The notes under the pieces: model-generated
What the model saw: the letters and a program-made list of their open reading frames with translations, nothing else
Told to the model about the DNA's origin: nothing
Database searches by the model: none
Position numbers and translations under genes: made by a program
DNA from: Echria macrotheca
Taxonomy: Eukaryota > Ascomycota > Sordariomycetes > Sordariales > Schizotheciaceae
DNA: 64,000 nucleotides
Assembly (NCBI GenBank): GCA_030411725.1
Contig: MU839835.1
Coordinates: 1,302,001 to 1,366,000, forward strand
Direction: 5' to 3'
Shown: in pieces, positions 1 to 10,934 of the stretch
Layout of the letters: each line of letters begins with the position of its first letter
Position numbering within the stretch: the first letter of the stretch is position 1

Positions 1-129
1 CCCTTCACCCGTTCCCAGATAACTCTCTCACTTGATCTACTACTCGTACATGGCCGTCCCTTCTTCTGTAGTGAGTAGGTTGTTGGTCTTGTTGCTAATC
101 TTACATTTTTATCTTTCCCCGTAAAATAG

Positions 130-281
130 ACCTCGAGAAAGACGTCGGCTTGGTCTCAAAGATTCCGGCGCAGCGCTTCGGAACACCGGAAGAAGTGGCC
201 GATGCCGTCATGTTCCTTGCGAAAAATGAGTATGCAAACAACTGCATACTCAACCTCGACGGCGGCCTCAGCGCGATCTAG
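130..281 (+). CDS. 3' exon of a short-chain dehydrogenase/reductase gene (partial)
   Basis: Only the last exon is recognisable. It encodes about 50 residues with the typical C-terminal SDR pattern: IPAQRFG, then PEEVADAVMFLA, then NEYANNC and LNLDGGLSAI before the TAG at 279-281. The exon follows a plausible acceptor (AAAATAG) at 128-129; a possible donor GTGAGT lies at 71. Bases 1-70 are open in one frame but do not look SDR-like, so I cannot say which exon precedes it. The Rossmann motif and the catalytic Tyr/Lys lie outside the window, so substrate cannot be inferred. The stop is only 63 bp from the convergent UBA2 stop, so the 3' UTRs probably overlap. Confidence 0.8.
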
Positions 282-344
282 ACAAAAAGGCAGATTTTGC
301 GACTTGTATCATCAGATCGCGACAGGAGCAATGGTCCAAGCTGT

Positions 345-2697
345 TTAGTCATCGATGACGATCGCACCGCCGGCACTATCATCGATAATGACAACGTCGT
401 CATCCGCCAGGGCGGTCTTCGCCTTCTTGGCCGAGGGCTCGCCGGCATCATCGGTGCGAGGGCGCTTTGCCGATTCCGTCGTGGTTTCTTCCCTCGGATG
501 TTTGCCATTGGTGAGCGCCGTTCCGTTCGGCTCGGGCAGCGGCTCCTTCTTCCGTCTGATGGGAATCTTCACCGGTGCCTTCCAAGCTCCCTGGATGGGC
601 TTCTCGGTCAAGGGTGCCGATCTGTGGCGGCGTCAGCAAGGCGCAGAATTGTAAGATATCGAGAAACTCACGGTGCTTGGATAGCGAGAACAACATTTAC
701 AAAAGGCTCGTCGTCGTCCTCGTCCGTGACCGTTATGAACGAGTCAGGCTGGATACCTAGTTGACTATTAGCTACACGTCGTTCGAGCCAGTCAATAATA
801 ATTGATAATTGAAACCATACCCAGCTCGCTCAGTTTCTTGCTAAGGTTATCGGTCTCGTCGGGGTCGTAGAGTATGCCGACCTCGTTGCTGACTGAAATG
901 TCCTTATCGCCATACCCGAGCTCGAGCTTCAAGACATCCTCGACCAGGTCGTTCAATGTCGCGCGAGAAAGATCCACATAGGCCCGAGTTTGGAAGACGC
1001 CACAGACAGGACAGTCAGGGTTTGGCTCTCTGGATTTGTCGGACGCCAGCAGACGGGCCGGCGCAAACGGGGTGAGGAAAACCTGCATAAACCTGTCAGG
1101 GAACGGCCAGCCACACCTGGTTCAAGAATATCATACCTCTTTCGCCTGGTCGTACTCGCCCTTGAGAACCTTGAAAGACTCGAGGACACAGAGACCGGCA
1201 ACAATGGCATTTGTAGTGGCAATCGCTGGAATAATGTTTCCTGCCATTTGCTTGATGTCAAACTTTGACTTGCGGTCAATGCCAAACACGGTGGACCGGA
1301 TGTTCGCACTGGCAGCAACGAAATCCAGCGTGTCCTCATCATCCTTGTCAAAGGTGATCATGGCATCGCCATCTGAAGACTTCTTCATCTCCAGGACCCG
1401 CTTGCTCAATCGGTCAAGGCTGTCGATAAAGACGCACAGGTTCTCTTCTAGAGACCAGACCTTCTGGCCGTCTTTCAGAATTTCGTCCGTGCTTCTCAAG
1501 CCTGCTGTAGACCTCTCCTCACCGACCTTCTCCAAAAGGGCCTCAAAGTCCATGGGCTCCGGCGGCTTGCGGCTCTTCCACATATCCTCCATCGAGCGCA
1601 GACGGAGAACATCTTTGTTGAAGACTTTGTCAAACAGCATCTTTGCGAACTCTTTCGTGCCCACCGATTGTCTGATCTTCCGCAGAGCTTCGGATTCTCT
1701 CTTCAGCTCCTCGATCTCCTTGGCGTTCTCGCCATCGGCAGAGTGATCGAATGCGGACTCGTCCTCGCTTGCGCCGAATATCTCGTTCAGCAGATAGCTC
1801 TTTCCCCAGACAATGCAGTGGATCGGCTGGCTTGGCGTGCTGCGGATCGTGCAGACTGGAAACGACTTGGGCGTCTCTTTCGGCGCGCAATCATAGCAAG
1901 CTGTAACCCCCTTCTTGATGACCTGAACCTGGCCATTGAAGCCTGTAGTTCCGCTCTCGATCAAAGGGACATCGGCCGCCAGGCACATCTTGTTGACATG
2001 CCGTCTCGCCTCGAGATTGTCCAGCGCATTGAAGACCAGATCAAAGCCGCTGAACCACTCGATGTTGAACTGCGCATCCTTGATATTCCTGTGATGTGCT
2101 TCGATCGTAACGTTGGGGTTGAATTTTTGTGCTGCCTCCTTAGCTACCTTTTGGGTGTTAGGACTCGGTGACTGGATCGTGTTAGGATGTGGGTCGGCGT
2201 ACCAAAGCCTTGGACTTCTTGATATGCTCGTGGCGGAACAGGAACTGGCGGTTAAGATTGCTAAGGTCGATCGTATCGAGATCGACTACGACGATTGTAC
2301 CAAAGCCACTGAGGACCAGGTTCTTGAGAAGTTCGCATCCAATACCGCCGGCACCGACCATGAGGACTCGCGCCTGCTCAGATTGTGTTAGCTCAAAGGC
2401 TGGTTCTGGATCCATTGAAAGCCGATCGCCACCAGAATCGGCCGATCTCAACTAAGTGCAGCAAAATAGGTGGTGATATTATCGTCTGGGGGAAGGAAGG
2501 GTGGTCGGCGCAAGAGTACTAGGCGTGACTCGGGGAAGGCTTATTGGGGCGCATACCTGCTTGACCTTCGCGTTAAGGCCTCTGCCTAGTGATTGCGCAT
2601 TATAGCTGTCTCTCGTAGGGGCTGGCACTGTGGCAGGAATCGGAACTGGCGCTGCGACCGGAACGACGACCGGCGCGCTGCCGTTGGATAGCTCCAT
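345..2697 (-). CDS. UBA2: SUMO-activating enzyme subunit 2 (Uba2)
   Basis: Catalytic subunit of the heterodimeric SUMO E1; with Aos1 it adenylates SUMO, takes it as a thioester and passes it to Ubc9 in the nucleus. Model: complement(345..621, 672..756, 821..1082, 1137..2147, 2203..2373, 2557..2697), 648 residues. An Ala/Pro-rich N-terminus of about 30 residues precedes YNAQSLGRGLNAKVKQ. The nucleotide-binding GAGGIGCE lies near 54-61 and DLDTIDLSNLNRQF follows. The catalytic Cys is about 203 in CTIRSTPSQPIHC. Zinc pairs are CYDC (about 188/191) and CPVC in the 821-1082 exon. The ubiquitin-fold region ends in ITVTDEDDDEPFVNVV. The tail is Lys/Arg/Asp-rich with VVIIDDS, a SUMO-interaction-like stretch. 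Acceptors at 1083 and 622 were chosen because they restore the family reading frame. Convergent with the SDR gene and divergent from QNG1. Confidence 0.95.
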
Positions 2698-3494
2698 GGC
2701 GCTGATGCGGATGCGAAATGGTTTGGGGAGATCGGATCGCAGAAAGGAAGTAGGAGGAAGTTATTGAGACGCCGAGGATATTTGCTCGGCGGGTGTTGTG
2801 ATTGTCCCTCCCGAGCGTTGTTGGGAGGGAAGTTGTGTGGGTGGGGAGGAAAAGGTTGATCGAGAGAAGTGGGAGCGCCGAGAATGTATTCGGCACCACT
2901 GAGCATCGTCACTTCGCGAGGCTTCAGCAGGCAATCGCGCTAAAGTCACCGAGTTGGAGGTGGCCCGAGCGGTCGGGAACTCGCATGCGCGCTTTGTTTT
3001 CATTGGTCGCCTTACAATGACAGCGGATAACACCAGCTTGAGGTCAACGGCCTTTGCAGAAGAGCACAGAGCGAGATGCACATCCGGGAAAAGAAGATTC
3101 CACATGCACGAAACTTGAAGTGAATTCGGCAAAGTACTTGGTAGCCGAGACTTATATAGAGTCCCTTGATCTGCAGTAAAGAAGGAAGCTGCGTTAAACT
3201 GTAGGTATTGTATGTACTTAAAGCTCCAACAACGCAAGCTTGTTCGTGTGCCTGATTACCCCTCCAAATAAATCCCTACCCACCCACCGAGAAGCTTTCA
3301 CCGCATCCGCAATCCCTTGGCACCTTAACAGCTATATCCACCCTCCCCTTCAAACGCGACTGCAAGGACAAGAATCCAAAAGAAAGGGCGCTCGTATCTT
3401 TGGTCACATTCCACAAACAGACCGGACAGACATCTCCTATCCTTAGGCACGTTTCATTCCGTCCCTCAGCCCGGCCCGGTGAAGCAGCAAAGCG
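2698..3494. promoter_or_regulatory. Divergent intergenic region UBA2 / QNG1
   Basis: This 797-bp gap separates the start codons of two divergently transcribed housekeeping genes and must hold both promoters and 5' UTRs. I see no further coding sequence. No TATA element or specific operator can be assigned with confidence. Confidence 0.5.
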
Positions 3495-3970
3495 ATGTCG
3501 GACGACGAGCCCGACCTCGAGCTCCTGGCCCTCTTGCGCCAGCATCTCCAAGGGAAACTGACCATCAGCGAGGAGCCCGAGACGGGCGTGCTCGAGGGCG
3601 CAGAGTATGTCTACGACAACTCGATCGACGTCGCGCTGGACATGCGCTCATGCAAGAACGCTGCGGCCGCCATCCACTCGCAGATGCAGCTGAAGCAGTA
3701 CTCGCCCGCGACCTGGTCCGCCCACGAGCTGCATCCCGACACAAAGGATGAGTCGACGGTCGCCTTCATCTTCACCATGGACCTGCTGAATTTCTCGTTT
3801 TGGTCCGACAAGCCCGAATCCGAGCGGTTTGCCATCTCGTACCGCGACAGGCGCTGGACGGGCTACTGGAGCCTGGTTGCCGCTCTTCAGCGTGCTTTGG
3901 ATGAAGGTAGGTCTGGCTCATCATCATATTCTGCCGCGCGCATCCTCACTCCGCCCTACTCTACTCTCGG

Positions 3971-4001
<31 letters not shown>

Positions 4002-4853
4002 AACGAGCATGGATGGGGGCTGATAAATACCGCACAAAGGCATTCCCATCACGGACTCGCACTTCTGGCAGGACGAGGAGGAGTGCACGCTTGAGACCCT
4101 GAGGCAGGTCTTTAGGTCCTGCACGGATGAGGAGATGCCCATGCTGGCGGAGCGGCTTGAGTGTCTGCGGGAAGCCGGCAACGTTCTTTATGAGGTGCGT
4201 TGACTGTTCCTTTTTTCTTTTCCTCTTCAAACCAAAACTGGGCAGATTATGCTCATGCGCAGCCCAGAAATACCAATGTAGTCCATCCAACCTAATCACA
4301 GCCGCCAACGGGTCAGCCGCCGCACTTGTAAACCTTCTGGCGCGCGACTTCCGCTGCTTCAGGGATGAACACCGCTTTGAGGGACGCAGGAAGCCGATCC
4401 GCCTTCTCAAGCGGGCCCAGATCTTTGTGGCCGACGTGTGGGCCTGCTTTGAAGGCCAAGGATACGGAGAGTTCCGCGATATTGACAAGATCACCATGTT
4501 TGCCGACTATCGCGTCCCACAAATGCTGTATGGCTTGGGGTGCCTGGCTTACAGTCCACCCCTGGATGCCGCCGTTCGGGACAAGAAAGAGCTTCCAGCT
4601 GGAGGAAGCTGGGAACTACAACTCAGGGGTAATGTCCACCACCAACGTCCTTGACAGGACCTGCTAACTGGATCGGGTAGGTTGCAGCATATGGTGTATA
4701 GAACTGATCCGGAGGGAAATCAAGAGACAACACCCTGAAGCGGAGGTCAACGCCATATTGATCGACTTCTTCCTGTACGACACCATCAAGCAATTGGAAT
4801 CTGCTGGGCAGGAGAGCATACCACACCACCGGACGAGAAGTATATGGTACTGA
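3495..4853 (+). CDS. QNG1: Queuosine salvage protein (DUF2419, queuosine 5'-phosphate N-glycosidase)
   Basis: Members of this family (human C9orf64/QNG1, fission yeast homologue) release queuine from queuosine 5'-phosphate so that eukaryotes can reuse the micronutrient for tRNA modification. Model: join(3495..3906, 4040..4194, 4268..4628, 4681..4853), 366 residues, close to the family length. Recognisable segments are LLNFSFWSDK, YRDRRWTGYWSLVAAL, RDEHRFEGRRKPIRLLKRAQ, ADVWACFEGQG, DIDKITMFADYRVPQ and the C-terminal EVNAILIDFFLYD. The acceptor at 4267 was chosen over an earlier AG because it keeps the frame open and restores the family pattern before the FRDEHRFEGRR block. Intron 1 holds a (TG)13 microsatellite. 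The gene ends 197 bp from the convergent POLD4 stop. Confidence 0.92.
3977..4002 (+). repeat. (TG)13 microsatellite in QNG1 intron 1
   Basis: Thirteen uninterrupted TG units lie in the first intron of the queuosine salvage gene. Such a tract is prone to length change; it is intronic and not expected to alter the protein. Confidence 0.95.
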
Positions 4854-5050
4854 GCATGAAAGTGAATTCCTGTAATCTAGAGAGATACCTGAGATACCAG
4901 TCATGCGTGCTTCTGTTGTTCAGTTGATGCTGGCCACCATGAACAAACTCCCTAGCAAAGTGCAGCCACAAATTCCCCGTCCCTCAAAACGCCATACGCC
5001 ACGCCGACATCATCATCGTACATTCAACTGCATCGGACCCTGCTGCTGCA

Positions 5051-5791
5051 TCAAGCGCCAACAGTGGCCGCATTCAGCAACTCATCCATATGAGCCCGCT
5101 CGCTTCCACGGTTCTCCTTCAACAAAACCGCGAGAACCTCAATCGGTGGCTTCAGCCCCAATCTCTCGGCCCGTTGCCACCGCTTGAGTCTAGTGATGCC
5201 AACACACGGCTTTTTCCGAGTGAAAAAAGTTAGCGCAGTCCAGTGGTGCATGCATGCAGTATCAAAACCCAAAACATGCACGAGAGAGAGAGAGAGAGAC
5301 ATAAAAAAACGTACCCCATACTGCGAACTAACGTCAAAGTAGCGCAGAACCTTCTCCCCCGTCGTCAACCCCTCGGTATGCTTCTTATGCACCGCCTTGG
5401 CCAATCGTGCATCGTCAATCTTGCTCCAATACCGCTCGATCGCCGCGTTGCTAATCTTCTCCGCCTTGAGCTCTGCCTCCGACTTTTCTTCATCCTTTAC
5501 CACCACCTCCTCACCATCATCCTCGACCTTGTCTTCTACCTCCTCCTCTTCGGTGACGACGACATCCTGAACAGCCAGCGGCTTGGTCTTGTCCGTCTCC
5601 GTCTCCGTCTCCTTCTCCTCCGCCTGGGGGACGTACTCCTTCGAAAGCCCAGATGTCTTGGCAGAGGTGGTGGTGTCCTTGACCGACTTGGCGGCGCCGC
5701 TCTTGGTCACGCGGTGGTTGAAGCTCAGCGTCGACTGCTTGCCATGGGCGCCGCCGCCCGCGCTGCGGGCTGACTTGCGAGTTGCGGGCAT
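5051..5791 (-). CDS. POLD4: DNA polymerase delta subunit 4
   Basis: Smallest accessory subunit of replicative DNA polymerase delta (Cdm1 in fission yeast, p12 in humans). Model: complement(5051..5209, 5315..5791), 211 residues. The start is the ATG at 5791 (MPATRKSARSA); the open frame upstream has only a TTG. A PIP-box-like QSTLSF at residues 19-24 would contact PCNA. The centre is acidic and low in complexity (runs of Glu, Asp and Thr). The C-terminus carries the conserved core VLRYFDVSSQYG, joined across the intron to PCVGITRLKRWQRAERLGL and then PPIEVLAVLL. The intron starts GTACGT and contains a (GA)9 tract. The gene faces QNG1 tail to tail. Confidence 0.92.
   Translation of the reverse strand: MPATRKSARSAGGGAHGKQSTLSFNHRVTKSGAAKSVKDTTTSAKTSGLSKEYVPQAEEKETETETDKTKPLAVQDVVVTEEEEVEDKVEDDGEEVVVKDEEKSEAELKAEKISNAAIERYWSKIDDARLAKAVHKKHTEGLTTGEKVLRYFDVSSQYGVRFFMSLSLSLVHVLGFDTACMHHWTALTFFTRKKPCVGITRLKRWQRAERLGLKPPIEVLAVLLKENRGSERAHMDELLNAATVGA
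5282..5299 (+). repeat. (GA)9 microsatellite in POLD4 intron
   Basis: Nine GA units in the single POLD4 intron; on the coding strand this is a CT-rich polypyrimidine tract. Confidence 0.9.
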
Positions 5792-6434
5792 AGCGTAGAG
5801 TCTAGGTACCCTGGAATTCAAATCGCTGGCGCCGTCGTTGCCGTGACGTCAGGTTTAAAAGTGGCGTGCGTCGTGAAACAGTTTTTCGGTAGCTAATCGG
5901 ATATGGATAACCGATAGATCTTCTGCAATGTATGAAGCAAAAGCCGTATTTCGTCGGTCAATGTTTGTCGGTTTTGTCATGCAGGCAACTGTCTGATGAG
6001 ATGAACGGTGCGGGAGTGGGTGGGCAATTGGATGCCACTAGTGAATGCCAGCCGCTGGCGGGGCAACCTGGCCGACGCGACCAGGGCGCCAAATCAGGTG
6101 ACCTTTGATCCGACCGTCCTTAACAATCTCCCCAAACGATTCGGCAAAAAAATGTTAAGTAGTTTCCGGGGGACTTTTCAATTCCTCCGGGCTGACATGT
6201 TCAAAGTGTTGCTCTCCAGTGAAGGGCAGTCTTGCAAATACTTCACGAGAGGCAAACACACGGGGCACGCGATCTGTGAACAACGTTTGAAGTTACTCTA
6301 TTTTGGCCGGAACCAAGTTCCCAGCTTGAACGCTATCCGCTAGGCAGCTTTTCTCTATCTCATGAAGCGGTAATACTGTTCGAAGAAGCAGGTTGGCATG
6401 GTCACCATTTGGGTGTTGTCCTCTCCAACTAGAA
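5792..6434. other. Intergenic, POLD4 5' side / SKI8 3' side
   Basis: A 643-bp gap holding the POLD4 promoter and the SKI8 3' flank. The only open frames are short and match no family I recognise. A CTAGGTACC motif lies at 5802-5810 just upstream of the POLD4 start. Confidence 0.5.
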
Positions 6435-7567
6435 CTAGGTTCCGGTGGCTTCCCGGTAAAACGTGATGGTCTTGCTCACTCCAGCGGCGCAAAACCATTC
6501 CCCCTTCATACCCGGAGTCTTCGGCAGCCAGCGAACGCTCCAGAGCGTGTCCTCGGTTTCACTGTGTGTGGCCACGCAGACTGATCTGGTAACATCCCAG
6601 ACTCTGATCTTGCCGTCAATCGAGCCGCAGAGGAGGAACTCGCCCGTTTCGTTCCAGTCCAGCGAGGTTATCCACGCCGCATTGGTCCCGGGAGCAGCAA
6701 GATTCGCAACCTGCTCGCCGTGTTCCATGTCGTAGATAGCAATAATGCCCGCGGTGCCAGCTGCCGCCAGAAGTTTGCACCCAGGGGAGAAAGCGACTGC
6801 CCTGATAGGCTGGATAAGACCTTTTGCGGAGGGTTAGCGGCATTAACAATATGAAAGTTGGAGCGGCAGTTTACCGGAAAGCGAATAGGCTCTCCTCCCA
6901 GAGTGATTGTTGAACACGTAGACTGAGCCGTTTTGGTGACCGCTTGCTGTCAACTTTCCGTCTCTACTCAAGTCCACCGCCATCCCGAAGCTCTGCTGGT
7001 TGATGTTGTTCCCCGTCTCATACGTTTGAACGCGCTCACGAGTGGTCAGATCCCACACTTGGACCTGTCCAGTACTCATTGAGCAGGCCAAGTAAGCCTC
7101 GTCCGCACTCAGCGCCACGGCCCAGACGTCGCGGGCGGTCTTGTCTTCAGGCAACTGCCACCACAGCTCCCACTCGCCGTCATCTTTGCATCGCCATACC
7201 TTGACCTCGCAGCCGAAGCCAACGCTCGCAGCAACCTTGCCTGGACCGCCGCGGGCTGTGCACACGTGGTGACAGCCAAGGGGATGTGCATTCGGAATCC
7301 TTTGTTGAAGCGGAAACGTGGGTTCCGTCGTCTTGTGGATGAGCAGCGAGGAGGCACCACTAGCCGAGATGAGTGCCGTTGGAGTCGGCGCAAGGCAGAA
7401 GATATTTGTCGGGTGGGCTGTAGGTCACAGGTCAGCTCAGTGTCTGTTGAGAGCGGCGCGGGATGACATTGTCGGCTTACCTTGGTCCAGCCTGTGGCCG
7501 GCGAGGTATTGTTTCGACTACTCGTGTCAGTATGAACAGAAAAGTACCCAGCGAGGGTTCCTACCAT
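6435..7567 (-). CDS. SKI8: Ski8-type WD40 protein (Ski complex / meiotic recombination Rec14)
   Basis: Ski8 scaffolds the Ski2-Ski3-Ski8 complex that feeds mRNA to the cytoplasmic exosome; in yeasts it also partners Spo11 in meiotic break formation (Rec103/Rec14). Model: complement(6435..6820, 6875..7417, 7481..7517, 7565..7567), 322 residues, a usual family length. The first coding exon is the ATG alone, followed at once by an intron (GTAGGA..GAGTAG); the next exon gives SKQYLAGHRLDQ, joined to AHPTNIFCLAPTPTALISASG. WD blocks include KVAASVGFGCEVKVWR, ARDVWAVALSADEAYLACS, GQVQVWDL, SGHQNGSVYVFN, ITSLDWNETGEFLLCGS and DGKIRVWDV. The C-terminal LWSVRWLP segment is also typical of Ski8. Confidence 0.9.
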
Positions 7568-8062
7568 TGCTACCTGTCCATATAGCTAGACTGTCGAGTG
7601 GTTGTAGTGTCCTAAACGGGCTCGCGGTCGCCTGCGAATTGATAGTGGGGTAGCTTGGGGTTTGGTCGAAGAGGGAGGGGCTTAAAAGGCAGCAGACGTC
7701 ACGGCAAACAATAGGCCCAGTCAACCGATGGTACCAAAGCTTCTGTTGGGAAACCCCGGATGCATTGAATTTATACTGAGTGATCCACTTGTTTGCAACG
7801 ACGCCGTTCGTCCTCTAGTTCTCTAGGTACCGTTCAGCAGTTTCCCGGTTTCCAGTCATCTGAGCACAGTCATCCGAGCACAGTCACCTCCGGTGGCATC
7901 CCCCTTTCCCAGATACTCCAAGCTAAATGTACTTGTACAATAGACAATATGATACAACGGAGATCTCCCACATCCCAGCCCTTTCCGTACAAAACCCAGG
8001 ATGCAAGTCTGTAGTGTTCCGCAATCGATCAAGCTGAGCTCGCCGTCTGACTCTACCGCCCT
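7568..8062. other. Intergenic, SKI8 promoter / MRPL32 3' flank
   Basis: A 495-bp gap upstream of SKI8 and downstream of MRPL32 on the same strand. A CTAGGTACC motif sits at about 7823. No coding sequence seen. Confidence 0.45.
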
Positions 8063-8550
8063 CTACTTGGTAGTAGCTTCGTCGCCCTTCCTCATATCCT
8101 TGTTCATCATCTCGGTAAGTTCTACTGCCGTATTAGCCATCTTATCAAGAGCCGTTGAGCAGTCGCTGCCTTACTTGAAGCGCAATTGGGACATAGGTAG
8201 TGCATCCTCTTCGTTTGCCCACAAGCAGGGCATTTGCATAATGACGTGACATCTTTCAATGCCTTTCCTGCCATTTGCCTGTGCCTCTTCTTCATGTGTG
8301 ACGTCTTCTTCTTGGGCACCGCCCTCAGGATGGACTCCCATATTCCTTCAAGAAGTGATGGCAACGACGGCAACCCGAGTTGAAAGCTTGCTGGGACGGC
8401 GAGGGCTAGCGACGGAAGAAAAGGGAGTGTGAATCGGTATTGCCGGGTGACTTGTATCCTCTGTATCGCGGAAAACATTGCGGGCATCTGTCGGGGGAGC
8501 AATGACGAGCCAGAAAAGGCCGTCCTCATGGTTGGTATCGCTGTCGCCAT
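8063..8550 (-). CDS. MRPL32: Mitochondrial large-subunit ribosomal protein bL32m
   Basis: Component of the mitochondrial 54S ribosomal subunit. Model: complement(8063..8124, 8175..8550), 145 residues. The start is the ATG at 8550 (MATAIPTMRTAF); the frame further upstream has only a GTG. The N-terminal part is basic and Ser/Arg-rich, as for a mitochondrial presequence, followed by a hydrophobic linker. The mature L32 core is AVPKKKTSHMKKRHRQMAGK followed by a zinc-binding CxxC pair: CPACGQTKRMHYLCPNC. The second exon (IELTEMMNKDMRKGDEATTK) uses the acceptor ACGGCAG, which follows a CTAAT branch point. The gene is divergent from the septin gene; bL32m is matured by the m-AAA protease in yeast. 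Confidence 0.92.
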
Positions 8551-9147
8551 TGTTCCAGTCCTCGTAGCCACAGTTCGCTGACTGCTCCCCCGTGTTTCCT
8601 TACTAGAAACCTCAACCCAAATATTTCCGTTTCGATTTCGCCGCGCGGTGAATCGGTCGGTGTTGGCTTCGTGTTGTCGCTGCTGTGTGTGAGAAGCTGG
8701 TAATCGCGATCAAGAAAAAAATGTTAGCAACGGGTCTGGTGGAATTGAAATGTTCCACTCAAGAGTCGAGCTGCGGCCGGGATGGCACGACCCACCCCCG
8801 GCTGCTCGTTTGCCATGGACTAAACCTCTTTAGGCGGTGCCTGAAGCACAGACCCCACTAGGCCAATCAAGAGAGGCCAGCACCTGCCCCCTTTCCCCAG
8901 CCCAGCTCGAGACCCCTTGAAGGGAAATTATTGTTTGGCACAGCTGCGAGAGGCGGGAAACGCAAAGAAATTCATCCGTTTCCTCAACTTCACCGAGTCG
9001 CTTTGGTGTTGCCCATTTCCATCGTCGTCGCGCCCCATCTACACGTTTCCCAAACCCCAAAGGTCAATCGGCTCGCCATCGCCATTCCCCCCAATTGCTT
9101 TTTGGAATAGAAGAGTGTCCTCCGCCTTTTATCCAACCACCGAAAAA
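8551..9147. promoter_or_regulatory. Divergent intergenic region MRPL32 / septin
   Basis: A 597-bp gap between two divergent start codons; it should contain both promoters. The pyrimidine-rich stretch just before 9148 is typical of a fungal 5' leader. No further gene seen. Confidence 0.5.
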
Positions 9148-10286
9148 ATGGCGTCGATGCCCGCTGCCACGATTCACCCCCAGAGCCACGTCGGTTTCGA
9201 CAGCATCACGTCTCAGATCGAGCGCAAGCTCCTGAAGCGTGGTTTCCAGTTCAATGTCATCTGCGTCGGTGAGTAGTCGTCTTGGAAGCTCGAGGCTCGA
9301 GCTCCTGCTGGAAGCGCGCCGGCAGCTAACGTGCGGCCATCCAGGACAAACCGGTCTGGGGAAGTCGACCCTGATCAACACCATCTTTGCCTCGCACCTC
9401 ATTGAGTCCAAGGGCAGGCTTCACCCCGACGAAGTGATTCGCTCGACGACCGAGATCCAGTCCGTTTCGCATATCATCGAGGAGAACAATGTGCGGCTCC
9501 GGTTGAACATTGTCGACACCCCGGGTTACGGCGATCTGATCAACAACGACCGATGCTGGGATCCGATTGTCAAGTACATCAAGGATCAGCACTCTGCCTA
9601 CCTGCGGAAGGAGCTTACCGCCCAGCGTGAGCGGTATATCCAGGACACGCGCATCCACTGCTGCCTGTTCTTCATCCAGCCGTCGGGTCACTCTCTGAAG
9701 CCAATCGATATCGTGGTGCTGAAGAAGCTTTCGGACGTGGTCAACGTCGTTCCGGTGATTGCCAAGGCCGATTCCCTTACGCTGGAGGAGAGGCAGGCGT
9801 TCAAGGAGCGTATCAAGCAGGAGTTCGCCTTCCACAACCTCAAGATGTACCCGTACGACAACGATGAGCTTGATGAGGAGGAGCGTGCCGTCAACACTCA
9901 AATCAAGGTTTGTTATGTCCCAGGCGTCGCTGTGGGCACTGTCTTACCAATCTTAGGATCTTATTCCCTTTGCCGTCGTCGGTTCCGAGAAGTCGATCAT
10001 TGTCAATGGCAAGCAGGTCCGCGGCCGTCAAAACCGATGGGGTGTGATCAATGTGGAGGATGAGAATCACTGCGAATTCATCTACCTCCGAAACTTTTTG
10101 CTTCGTACGCACCTCCAAGACCTGATCGAGACTACGTCGCAGATCCACTACGAGACGTTCCGCGCCAAGCAGCTACTGGCGCTCAAGGAGAGCAGCGCAC
10201 AGGGCCACGGCAGCAGACCCATCAGCCCGGCTGCCGATCGTGAGATGAGCCGCAGCTCGCAACGGATGACGATGAACGGCTACTAA
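9148..10286 (+). CDS. CDC11: Septin, Cdc11/AspA group
   Basis: Septins are GTP-binding proteins that form hetero-octameric filaments at septa, branch points and the cell cortex. Model: join(9148..9268, 9345..9907, 9957..10286), 337 residues. The G1 loop GQTGLGKST starts at 41, DTPGYGD gives G3 and AKAD gives G4. The septin-unique element begins around WGVINVEDENHCEF. NNDRCWDPIVKYIKDQHSAY and QRERYIQDTRIHCC are characteristic of the Cdc11/AspA group rather than Cdc3, Cdc10 or Cdc12. The C-terminus after LLALKESS is short and polar, ending in MNGY, without a long coiled coil. The start ATG follows an A-rich context (CGAAAAAATGG). Confidence 0.93.
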
Positions 10287-10934
10287 GTACTCGCAAAAAG
10301 ATATAACAGCTCTGGTCCTTCGCCGACCATGAGTATGAGAGGTATTGATATCCCGGTGGCGAAGGAAGGGGTAGGAGCTGTTATGTCGACGACGGCTGAG
10401 TGGGGGCGAAAATAGCGTGGCGCAAGCGTTGAGGGAGTTACAGGTCAGAGCCGTTGGCCTATGGTGTTTTATGTCGTTGGCAAATCGTACTTCCGTGGAC
10501 CGGACTTGTTACCCTTATTTCCTTTTAGTACCGAAGCTCTTCACATCTTGCAGCTTTTCTTAATCACAAGCCCTCCACCTAATAGAGAGCTAGTTTCGAT
10601 ACCTGACGGAATACATACGCGATGACACTGGCCGTGGGAAGTTTCAGTCATCCAGCCTGTGTCAACCCCAACGCAAGCGACTATATGGCAGGATGTAGCT
10701 CCTGATGCTTGTCCCGTGAACTGAACCATGAAGCTTACCACAGTAAGTTCTCAAGAATAAAGCCGGGTTAGGGTTATTAGCCCCCGCATCCTGGCGCGTC
10801 TTGATTCGCGTCTGAAGCCAACTCAAGCACCAAGCATCAGTCAAGCAGTTATAGAATTACCTAGATCTTCCCACTCCCACACACGCACACCATGTGAATT
10901 TTACATGTTTGATGGGTAACAACCAAAAAAAACC
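10287..10934. other. Intergenic, septin 3' flank / upstream of OB-fold-like gene
   Basis: A 648-bp gap with the septin 3' UTR and the next promoter. Two TTAGGG-like units (GGGTTAGGGTTA) occur at 10765-10776, about 160 bp before the next start. No coding sequence recognised. Confidence 0.45.

Noticed and set aside
10..70. Upstream SDR exon at 19-70
   Set aside because: Open in one frame with possible splice ends but the text does not resemble SDR sequence; could equally be intronic.
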